From assembly GCA_023140095.1 (NCBI GenBank), contig JAGLMJ010000069.1, positions 1 through 6,435 on the forward strand: a stretch of 6,435 nucleotides of DNA, in the 5' to 3' direction. A program made the translations under genes and the position numbers. The notes under the pieces were generated by a model. It did not search any database. It was not told where the DNA came from and saw nothing but the letters and a program-made list of their open reading frames with translations. Shown one piece after another: positions 1-6,435 of this stretch; position 1 is the stretch's first letter; every line of letters starts with the position of its first letter. The stretch is from Candidatus Omnitrophota bacterium. GTDB taxonomy: Bacteria; Omnitrophota; Koll11; Zapsychrales; Zapsychraceae.

Positions 1-528
1 ACGCGCAATTACATGGCGCATAAAAGTATTGTCCGCGACCTGGACTACACCTTTTTTGTGCGCCCGCGTTCTATTTCTATAAAGAGGGGCCGCCGTCCTT
101 CCGTTCGCGTCGCGCCGCTCATTTTGACCGCCTCTGATGAAGACAGCTGGGGCGAGACCAACAGGACTCTGCAGGTGAAATTTGACGCAGGCGTCGACAG
201 GTCCGGGCCGGTCCCGATCGCTTTTGCGATCTGGGAGCCGAGGGAAGAGGGTGAGGCTTCGGATACGCGCATTATCGTGATCACCGACGCGGATTTCCTG
301 ACCAATGTGTTTATCGGCCAGTACAGCAACGCGCGTCTCGGCCTTAACGCGGTCAGTTGGCTTTCGGACTCAGATTACCGGGTCCTGATCGGTAAAAAAG
401 ATATTGACGTCGAGCGGCTCGATCTGACAAGCAAGCAGAAGCGCATGGTTGGCGTTATCCTGTTCCTCATGCCCGTATTCATTGCCGTGGCTGGCATTAT
501 GGTTTGGATCAAACAGCATATTTCCTAA
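1..528 (+). CDS. C-terminal part of a GldG-like ABC-transporter auxiliary membrane protein (5' end outside window)
   Basis: The frame is open from base 1 (T-R-N-Y before the first ATG at 13), that ATG has no Shine-Dalgarno sequence in the 12 bases before it, and family members run to several hundred residues. I therefore read this as the last 175 codons of a longer gene. The visible part has a beta-rich soluble segment, then a TDADFLTN element (283-306) and LNAVSWLSDSD (343-375). This resembles the 'GDSDFxSN...LNxxxWL' signature at the end of the extracytoplasmic domain of GldG / ABC_transp_aux proteins. After a charged stretch, one strongly hydrophobic helix (about 445-513, VGVILFLMPVFIAVAGIMVW) and a short K-Q-H-I-S tail end the protein, as in that family. 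Such proteins work with an ABC permease and ATPase, in gliding or in uncharacterised exporters; which applies here cannot be seen. Those partner genes would be expected just upstream. The stop TAA lies 9 bases before the next start, so it may share a transcript with the nuclease genes. Family assignment is from remembered motifs, not a search. Confidence 0.7.
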   Translation, partial: TRNYMAHKSIVRDLDYTFFVRPRSISIKRGRRPSVRVAPLILTASDEDSWGETNRTLQVKFDAGVDRSGPVPIAFAIWEPREEGEASDTRIIVITDADFLTNVFIGQYSNARLGLNAVSWLSDSDYRVLIGKKDIDVERLDLTSKQKRMVGVILFLMPVFIAVAGIMVWIKQHIS

Positions 529-537
529 ATAACGACT

Positions 538-3500
538 TTGAATCAAACAACATTCCATTCTCCCGAAGTGCGTGTCGTCGAGGCCTCTGCCGGTTCAGGA
601 AAGACGTACGCCTTGGCCAAGCGCTACGTTCAATTGATATTGAACCCGTCCTTGAACCTCGAGAAGGTTCCCATCCGTAATGTCCTTGCCTTGACCTTCA
701 CGAATAAAGCGGCCTTTGAAATGAAGGCGCGCATCCTGGAGTTCTTAAAAAGGATCGCGCTTAAGCAATTATCAAAGCCCGAAGAAAACGATATTCTCAA
801 ACCCATCGGCCTCAACAGCGCCCAGGCGAGCCTCAAGGCCTTTAGCGTGATGGAAGGCGTGATCCGCCATTACAATTTTTTCCAGGTCCAGACGATCGAT
901 AAATTCATCAATGCGATCCTCTCGGGCTGCGCCTTTAAGATCGGATTGACGGCCAACTTCAAGATCAAGACCAATTCCGCGGAATATCTTCAGTACAGCC
1001 TCGACACGCTGATCGACCTTGCGCGCCAGGACAAAGAAGTCTTGCGCGCTTTTGAGCGTTTCCTCCATCATTATTTATATCTCGAGAACCGTTCAGGCTG
1101 GTTCCCGAAGAACGATATCCTGACCATTATCACGACGCTTTTCGAAAAAAATAATACATACGGGCTTGACTTTAAAACAAGTCCGTTCACGCCGGAAGAC
1201 GTGATCAAAAAAAAGGTCTCTATTCTCGAGGAGATAAAGTCTCTGCGAAAGATCCTTCCTCAAGAAACCCACGCCGGCTTTATCAAGTCCCTCGACAAAT
1301 TCTTAGGGAAACATACCAAAGGATTTGATATCGACAGCATTTCTGATTATTTCGCCAGGGAAGCTCCTCCGTTGAAGAAGGGAACTGCGGTCTCGCATGA
1401 AGTGGATCACTTATGGACAAAGATAGGGAAGGGCCTGAAAAAACTTTGCGAGGAAGAGGCCTATTCTCTTTTTGATCCGTATGTTGATATGTTCCTGCGG
1501 GTCATCGGCGGGTTTTACGCCTTAGCGTCCAAGGATGATTGCTTATTCTTAAACGAGCTCAACAAACGGGCCGGATCGCTGTTTGACGAGGATCATGTGA
1601 CCGTCGAAGAACTCTATTATCGCTTAGCGACCCGCTTTCACCATTATCTGATCGATGAATTCCAGGATACGAGCCGCCTGCAATGGCGCAATTTAGAGAA
1701 AATGACCGAAGAGGCCCTCTCGACGGGAGGGACATTATTTTATGTCGGCGACCGCAAGCAGGCGATCTATGGCTTTCGCGGCGGCGATGTCGGGCTCTTC
1801 GATGACATCAAAGGGGCCTTCGGGGCTTTCAATGTTGTGACCGACGTCCTCGCGAATAACTGGCGCAGCCAGAGAAAGATCGTCGAGTTTAATAACGCGG
1901 TCTTTTCTTTAGATAATCTTAAAAGGTTCATTGTGCAGAAAGAATCTTATGATGCCGGGAAGAACAAAAAGGCGCCGGTCCGGTTTAGCGACGGGGATAT
2001 CCTCGAGATCAGTGATATTTTCCAAAGCGCCCAGCAGGTATCCCAGGCTGCGACCGACGATGGCTATGTCCACATGGAATATATCGATGTCGACAAAAAA
2101 GAAGAGCGGGATCACGTGATCCGGGAAAAACTGATCACCCTTGTCCGGGACCTGAAAGGAAGGTTTGCCTACCGGGATATCGCCATTCTGACCCGGGGGA
2201 ATAAGGAGATCAAGGAAATAACCAACTGGCTTCTTGAGGAGGATATCCCCGTCGAGTCTGAGCGAACATCGGACATAACAGAGAACGCCTTCATTGTTGA
2301 ACTCGTCGCGTTCTTTAAGTTCTTAGATTCTCCCATCGACAACTTGGCGTTTTCAACATTTATTTTAGGCGACATCTTCACGCGGGCGACGGGCCTGTCG
2401 GCGGAAGAGATGCACAGGTTTGTCTTTAGCTTCAGGCAGCGGATGGCCGGCGAGAAGGACCTTTATCTGTATACGGAATTCCGCGAGCGCTTCCCTGAAG
2501 TCTGGAAGACGTTTATCGACGAGTTCTTCCGCAATGTCGGGCTGTATCCGCTTTACGAGCTTGCCATCACGATCTACAGCCGGTTTCAGATCCTCGACCA
2601 TTGCCGCGGGGCGCAAGGGTTCCTGATGCATTTTCTCGAGTTAATAAAAAAGATCGAAGAAGAGCATACCGATATCGCTTCTTTTCTGGGGTATTTTGAG
2701 GAACTCAAAGGCGAAGACCTCTACGTGCAGGTGGCCGACAGCGACGCGGTGAAGATATTAACGATCCATAAATCCAAGGGGCTCGAGTTCCCGGTCGTGA
2801 TCCTGCCTTATCTGGCAATGGATGTTGTGATCGGCGCCAGCAGCGGGGAGTATCAACCGTCGTATGTCCTGCGCCGGCACGATGAGCATATGGAACTGCT
2901 CCGCCTCAAGACGAAATACCTGAAATTCTCCGACGATCTTTATCGCATCTACAGCCAGGAGTATAAAAAGGCTTTTTCTTCAGAGCTCAACAGCATGTAT
3001 GTCGCACTCACGAGGCCTTGCAACGAACTGTATGGATTTATCCCTAAGCGCGCGGGCAATAGTTTTAATTGCGCGCAATTCTTGATCCCTGAGGATCATT
3101 ATATTCAAGGGAAACAAAAGCGCTATGAATCGGCGGGGCCCGAAGATGCCGCGATCTTGAAGATCCCGCCGTCGGACTATCCCGATTGGATCGGTTACTT
3201 AAAAGATGAATTTCTTGATGCTGGTCAATTAAGGAACCGGCAGCATCGTCTCAAAGGCAAGATCATGCATGATATTCTTTCGTTGATCGGCAACTTAAGT
3301 GACGGGGGGCGGGAAAAAATCGTCGCCCGCGCGCTTGCGCAGGCAAAACTCCATTTCACGCAGGCCGGTGACTGGAAGGGGTATGAAACGCAATTGGATG
3401 AATTGCTCGCGCATCAAGATATAAAGAAGTTCTTTTATTGTGACGCTGCAGAAGTATACACGGAAAAAGAAATAATCAATGCGTTCGGCCATACAAAGCG

Positions 3501-3687
3501 CGCTGACCGGTTGATCGTCTTTGAAAGCGAGGCCTGGATCGTGGATTTTAAAAGCGCGAAAGATCCGAAAGGGCAATATGAGGCCCAGGTAGAGGAGTAT
3601 AAGGATATCCTTCAAGGCATTTATTCTCACCGGGAGATCAAAGGATTTTTAATTTATTTGGACTGTTTTCAGGTCGAGGAAGTATGA
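538..3687 (+). CDS. addA: AddA/RecB-like UvrD-family helicase with C-terminal RecB-type nuclease
   Basis: This 1049-residue protein is the likely motor and nuclease subunit of an AddAB-type complex, which unwinds and trims DNA at double-strand breaks to load RecA. The SF1A helicase motifs appear in order: Walker A ASAGSGKT (16-23, K22); Ia LALTFTNKAAFEMK (50-63); Walker B LIDEFQDT (371-378, D373/E374); III YVGDRKQAIYGFRGGD (402-417); IV NNWRSQ (440-445); V ILTIHKSKGLEFPVVILP (740-757); VI MYVALTRP (820-827, R826). A PD-(D/E)XK nuclease follows: GKIMH (H911), RADR (D990), IVDFKS (D1003, K1005) and QVEEY (Q1017, Y1021), so every catalytic position looks intact. The protein is somewhat shorter than Bacillus AddA or E. 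coli RecB, with only about 85 residues between motif VI and the nuclease histidine. Start: an in-frame TAA at 526-528 leaves TTG 538 as the first usual start; GTG 568 would also keep Walker A. Neither has a clear Shine-Dalgarno. The stop overlaps the next gene's ATG. A RecB name is possible, but the partner's nuclease favours AddA. Confidence 0.9.
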   Translation: MNQTTFHSPEVRVVEASAGSGKTYALAKRYVQLILNPSLNLEKVPIRNVLALTFTNKAAFEMKARILEFLKRIALKQLSKPEENDILKPIGLNSAQASLKAFSVMEGVIRHYNFFQVQTIDKFINAILSGCAFKIGLTANFKIKTNSAEYLQYSLDTLIDLARQDKEVLRAFERFLHHYLYLENRSGWFPKNDILTIITTLFEKNNTYGLDFKTSPFTPEDVIKKKVSILEEIKSLRKILPQETHAGFIKSLDKFLGKHTKGFDIDSISDYFAREAPPLKKGTAVSHEVDHLWTKIGKGLKKLCEEEAYSLFDPYVDMFLRVIGGFYALASKDDCLFLNELNKRAGSLFDEDHVTVEELYYRLATRFHHYLIDEFQDTSRLQWRNLEKMTEEALSTGGTLFYVGDRKQAIYGFRGGDVGLFDDIKGAFGAFNVVTDVLANNWRSQRKIVEFNNAVFSLDNLKRFIVQKESYDAGKNKKAPVRFSDGDILEISDIFQSAQQVSQAATDDGYVHMEYIDVDKKEERDHVIREKLITLVRDLKGRFAYRDIAILTRGNKEIKEITNWLLEEDIPVESERTSDITENAFIVELVAFFKFLDSPIDNLAFSTFILGDIFTRATGLSAEEMHRFVFSFRQRMAGEKDLYLYTEFRERFPEVWKTFIDEFFRNVGLYPLYELAITIYSRFQILDHCRGAQGFLMHFLELIKKIEEEHTDIASFLGYFEELKGEDLYVQVADSDAVKILTIHKSKGLEFPVVILPYLAMDVVIGASSGEYQPSYVLRRHDEHMELLRLKTKYLKFSDDLYRIYSQEYKKAFSSELNSMYVALTRPCNELYGFIPKRAGNSFNCAQFLIPEDHYIQGKQKRYESAGPEDAAILKIPPSDYPDWIGYLKDEFLDAGQLRNRQHRLKGKIMHDILSLIGNLSDGGREKIVARALAQAKLHFTQAGDWKGYETQLDELLAHQDIKKFFYCDAAEVYTEKEIINAFGHTKRADRLIVFESEAWIVDFKSAKDPKGQYEAQVEEYKDILQGIYSHREIKGFLIYLDCFQVEEV
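3671..3683 (+). promoter_or_regulatory. Probable ribosome-binding region for the addB-like gene
   Basis: The last codons of the helicase gene read AGGTCGAGGAAGT directly before ATG 3684. They contain two purine-rich Shine-Dalgarno-like cores: AGG at 3671-3673, about 10 bases from the start, and GAGGAAG at 3676-3682, unusually close to it. With the ATGA stop/start overlap this supports ATG 3684 and suggests re-initiation by ribosomes that finish the upstream gene. The helicase gene's own start has no comparable signal. Confidence 0.4.
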
Positions 3688-6435
3688 ACACAACGACGAC
3701 CGACAATAAGATCATCACCTATTCTTTTTGCGAAAGCTTCAAGGATGCGCTTCTCGACCATATTCAGGAGCATTACATCGACCGGGGAACGTATTTAAGC
3801 CGGCTGGCTATTGTTTTCGGCGGCCGGCGGCCGGCACTTTTTGTGAAGCGCGACCTGGCGAGGCGTTTAAAGACGAGTTATTATCCTCCGAAGTTCTTTA
3901 CCATCGATGAGTTTATGCATTACACGGTCGAGAAAAGCGAGCTTTTTGGGCAGACGCGGGACCTGGATAATTGTTTTCTGCTCTATCAGCTGGCAAAGAA
4001 AGTAACGCCGGATATCTTAAAAGGGCGGGAGACCTTCGCGCAATTCCTGCCCTGGACGCGCGAGATCTCAAAATTTATCGACCAGTTGGACCTCGAAAAC
4101 ATCGACGACCGGTCGCTTAAAAATATCCAGTCCAACGCGCAGATCGGATACGATGTCCCCGGGGATATTAACCGTTTGCTTCAAAGCATCATTGCCTTGC
4201 GCCGGGCCTATCATGAGGAGCTTATCAAGCGGGCAACCTATTGCCGTGGCCTTCAATATTTAAAAGCGTCCCAGATCATCGGCAAACATGACTTTGAAGA
4301 ATTTGACCAGATCCTTTTCTGCAATTTTTTCTATTTCCACCGGACCGAAGAAACCGTGGTCAAGGACCTGTACCGCCGGGGTAAGGCAACGCTTATTTTT
4401 CAGGGTGACCAGCGCAAGTGGCCGGTCCTTGAGAGGATCTCAAAAATGTTCGCTTTTCCCATCCGGGAGGGCGAGACGCCTCAAACTCCGGGATTTTCTT
4501 TAAGCCTCCACGCCGGGTTCGATGTCCATTCACAAGTGGGATTGGTCCGGGAGATCTTAAAAGGAATCAAAGATCCGCAGAAGGAGAATACGGTCATTGT
4601 CCTTCCTGATCCCGATCATATCATTCCGCTCTTATCCGAGATCAATTCCCTGATCACGGACTTTAATATTTCCATGGGCTATCCTTTAAAGAGAAGCAGC
4701 CTGTATTCTCTTTTTGAATTTACCTTTAAGGCGCAGTTATCGCGAAAAGACGGGCGCTATTATACAAAAGATTATTTAAAGGCCCTTCGTCACCCCTTTA
4801 TTAAAAGTTTAAAAGTATCTTCTCATGCCGCGGTCACGCGCGTTCTGATCCACAAGATCGAAGAGGTTCTGACGGGAAAAGAGAGGACATCCATTTCCGG
4901 CAGCTTGTTTGTCCGCCTGGAAGATATTGTCGGGCTTGATGACGTGCATGTATTGACCTCAGAAATGCTTAAACGTCTTGGGATCAACGCTAAAAGAGAA
5001 AAGCTGCAGTCCGTCCTTAGAGAGATCCACGACCTGCTTTTTGTCCGATGGGAGGCAATCGGTCATTTTCAGGATTTCTCTGCCGCTCTTGAATATTTTC
5101 TGGATATCCTTGTCGATAAAAGTTTTTTAGAGAATTATCCGCTGAATCTCAATATTGCCACAAAAATATACGGGATCAAAGATGAATTCGCGGGCGCTTC
5201 GTTCGCCGGCGAGGGTTTTAGCAAAGAGGAGATGTTCCAGATATTTGATCACAAGATGGCCCATGAGATCATTGCCTTTTCCGGATCGCCGCTCAAGGGC
5301 CTGCAGGTCCTCGGGCTGCAAGAAACGCGGTCGCTCAATTTTGATCATGTGATCATCCTTGATGTTAATGAGGGCGTGCTGCCCAGGCTGCGGATCCACG
5401 AGCCGCTGATCCCGCGGGAAGTCATGATCAGTTTAGGATTAGACCGACTTGAACTCGAGGAAGAGATCCAGCGCTATCAGTTCATGCGGCTGATCTCATC
5501 GGCAAAGGATGTCCATCTTGTTTACCAGGAAAGCAAGGATAAAGAGAGAAGCCGTTTTGTCGAGGAGCTGATCTGGGAGGGACAGAAAAAAAGCGGGAAG
5601 ATGACGGCGGCTCCGGTGGCACGGCCGAGTTTTCTGGTGAATGTCCGTCCTAAGAAAAGGACCGTTCGAAAGACCCCGGAGATGATCGAATTCTTAAAGG
5701 ACCACACGTATTCAGCCTCGAGCGTCAACATGTACTTGCGCGATCCGATGGAGTTTTACACGAACTATGTCTTAGGGCTGCGCGAGCAGGAGGATCTTCT
5801 CGATGAGCCCGAGGCCCGTCATGTCGGCACGTTCATTCATGAATTGCTCGAGGAGAGTTTCCGTCCTTTCTTGAATAAGGAACCCAAGATCAATAAGGCC
5901 TTCCGGGATCATTTTGCGAAAATATTTGAACAGAAGTTTGACGCGACATTTGCCAAGACGATGAGATCCGATTCCTTCTTGCTGCGCTCGGTCATTGTCG
6001 AGAGGCTTAACCGGTTCCTGGATAACGAGCAATTCAGCGACGAGCGGAAAGTCGAGCAGATCCTTTATTTGGAAAACCGGTTTGACGATGTCATTTCTTT
6101 GCCCGTTGGGGATATGAAATTCCGGTATGTCGTTGACCGCGTTGATAAACTCAAGGACGGGACGGTTATGATCGTCGATTATAAAACCGGCAGTACGGAT
6201 TCGCTGCCGAAGGCGATCGAGCAGATCCGGAATCTGACGTTATCCCGTGAGGCGGTCTATGAGAACATTAAGTCGTTCCAGGTCCCGCTGTATTTTCATT
6301 ATTTAAGCAAACAGTTCCCGGATCAGCCGATCAACGCGGCATTGTATAACTTAAGGACCCTGGAACTGCACAAATTTATCGGCCCCAAGGTGCTGTTGGA
6401 CCGCCAGAAGATCAATGACATTTTCTTGAATGCCC
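3684..6435 (+). CDS. addB: AddB-like PD-(D/E)XK nuclease subunit, divergent (3' end outside window)
   Basis: The frame is open from ATG 3684 to the window edge (917 codons, no stop), so the C-terminus is missing. It is the likely second subunit of the AddAB complex. The body looks like an inactivated UvrD-like helicase. IVFGGRRPALFVKRDL (43-58) sits where Bacillus AddB has a Walker A, but there is no GKT. FDQILFCNFFYFHRTEE (207-223) with IFQGDQRKW (238-246) recalls motifs II/III without a DE pair. VLGLQETRSLNFDHVIILDVNEGVLP (542-567) recalls motif V, and RYQFMRLISSAKDVHLVY (597-614) recalls motif VI. The C-terminal RecB-type nuclease looks intact: GTFIHELLEE (H719), VVDRVD (D818), MIVDYKTG (D832, K834) and QVPLY (Q866, Y870). 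Where iron-sulfur AddB/Cas4-like nucleases have a Cys-Pro before the domain, this one has LRDPMEFY (D687). The architecture matches the Walker-less AddB of Bacteroidetes and Proteobacteria better than the Bacillus type. It overlaps the upstream stop by four bases. The family call is firm; the exact subfamily is inferred. Confidence 0.85.
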   Translation, partial: MNTTTTDNKIITYSFCESFKDALLDHIQEHYIDRGTYLSRLAIVFGGRRPALFVKRDLARRLKTSYYPPKFFTIDEFMHYTVEKSELFGQTRDLDNCFLLYQLAKKVTPDILKGRETFAQFLPWTREISKFIDQLDLENIDDRSLKNIQSNAQIGYDVPGDINRLLQSIIALRRAYHEELIKRATYCRGLQYLKASQIIGKHDFEEFDQILFCNFFYFHRTEETVVKDLYRRGKATLIFQGDQRKWPVLERISKMFAFPIREGETPQTPGFSLSLHAGFDVHSQVGLVREILKGIKDPQKENTVIVLPDPDHIIPLLSEINSLITDFNISMGYPLKRSSLYSLFEFTFKAQLSRKDGRYYTKDYLKALRHPFIKSLKVSSHAAVTRVLIHKIEEVLTGKERTSISGSLFVRLEDIVGLDDVHVLTSEMLKRLGINAKREKLQSVLREIHDLLFVRWEAIGHFQDFSAALEYFLDILVDKSFLENYPLNLNIATKIYGIKDEFAGASFAGEGFSKEEMFQIFDHKMAHEIIAFSGSPLKGLQVLGLQETRSLNFDHVIILDVNEGVLPRLRIHEPLIPREVMISLGLDRLELEEEIQRYQFMRLISSAKDVHLVYQESKDKERSRFVEELIWEGQKKSGKMTAAPVARPSFLVNVRPKKRTVRKTPEMIEFLKDHTYSASSVNMYLRDPMEFYTNYVLGLREQEDLLDEPEARHVGTFIHELLEESFRPFLNKEPKINKAFRDHFAKIFEQKFDATFAKTMRSDSFLLRSVIVERLNRFLDNEQFSDERKVEQILYLENRFDDVISLPVGDMKFRYVVDRVDKLKDGTVMIVDYKTGSTDSLPKAIEQIRNLTLSREAVYENIKSFQVPLYFHYLSKQFPDQPINAALYNLRTLELHKFIGPKVLLDRQKINDIFLNA

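Noticed and set aside
529..537. Possible promoter or terminator between the first and second genes
   Set aside because: The gap is only 9 bases, with no hairpin or T-run and no recognisable -10/-35 pair around it.
2109..2122. Perfect 14-base palindrome GGATCACGTGATCC, a possible operator
   Set aside because: It lies deep inside the helicase coding frame (codons for R-D-H-V-I-R), and one palindrome of this length is not surprising by chance in about 6.4 kb. It has no second copy that I noticed and no nearby gene start.
3819..3835. GC-rich tandem repeat (two copies of CGGCCGG)
   Set aside because: Only two short units, inside the addB-like frame and encoding the family-typical G-G-R-R-P-A segment; explained by coding.
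3728..3910. Short + strand open frame inside the third gene
   Set aside because: It lies in another frame of the long addB-like gene, has no ribosome-binding site, and its translation resembles no protein family I know.
5127..6032. Several minus-strand open frames opposite the third gene, with similar ones opposite the helicase gene
   Set aside because: They are antisense to a well-supported coding frame with recognisable motifs, are short, and show no family motifs or start signals; they look like shadows of the coding strand.
538..6435. Possible anti-phage defence system built on a UvrD-like helicase and a nuclease (for example Gabija-like)
   Set aside because: GajB-type helicases are shorter and lack a fused RecB nuclease, and no GajA-like ATPase/TOPRIM gene is present. 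The paired full-length subunits, each with a complete RecB-type nuclease, fit AddAB housekeeping repair better.

Overview
The window holds three genes, all on the + strand, packed end to end with almost no non-coding DNA: the 3' end of a membrane protein gene (1-528, 5' end outside the window), a complete UvrD/RecB-family helicase-nuclease gene (538-3687), and a long PD-(D/E)XK nuclease gene of the AddB/RexB type (3684-6435, 3' end outside the window). The third gene has no stop inside the window; I translated it by hand from the ATG at 3684 and found it open for 917 codons to the last base.

Layout. Bases 1-528 resemble the C-terminal part of GldG-like / 'ABC transporter auxiliary' proteins: the end of the periplasmic domain followed by a last transmembrane helix. 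A 9-base gap follows, then an addA/recB-like gene that probably starts at TTG 538. Its stop codon overlaps the ATG of the addB-like gene in an ATGA junction. The 9-base gap and the 4-base overlap suggest one transcript, with translational coupling between the two nuclease genes. I see no promoter, terminator, RNA gene, CRISPR array, insertion sequence or clear repeat.

How the genes work together. The second and third genes very likely form an AddAB-type (RecBCD-equivalent) double-strand break resection machine. The first subunit keeps all the SF1A helicase motifs I, Ia, II, III, IV, V and VI plus a C-terminal RecB-type nuclease. The second has a degenerate, ATPase-dead helicase-like body and a second complete RecB-type nuclease. 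Two nuclease domains, one per DNA strand, are the hallmark of AddAB as opposed to RecBCD. The subunits resemble the divergent AddAB versions of Bacteroidetes and other Gram-negative lineages more than the Bacillus proteins: the AddB N-terminus has an FGGRRPALF-type element in place of a Walker A, and the first cysteine of the Bacillus-type iron-sulfur nuclease is an aspartate.

Organism. This is a bacterium with moderate GC (roughly half, by eye) and dense gene packing. The GldG-like neighbour and the divergent AddAB suggest a Gram-negative lineage outside Firmicutes and well-studied Proteobacteria. A PVC-type or candidate-phylum genome such as Omnitrophota is my guess from the general look of the sequence, and is weak. 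I find no evidence of a wholly new system; the main interest is a divergent AddAB in an unusual neighbourhood.
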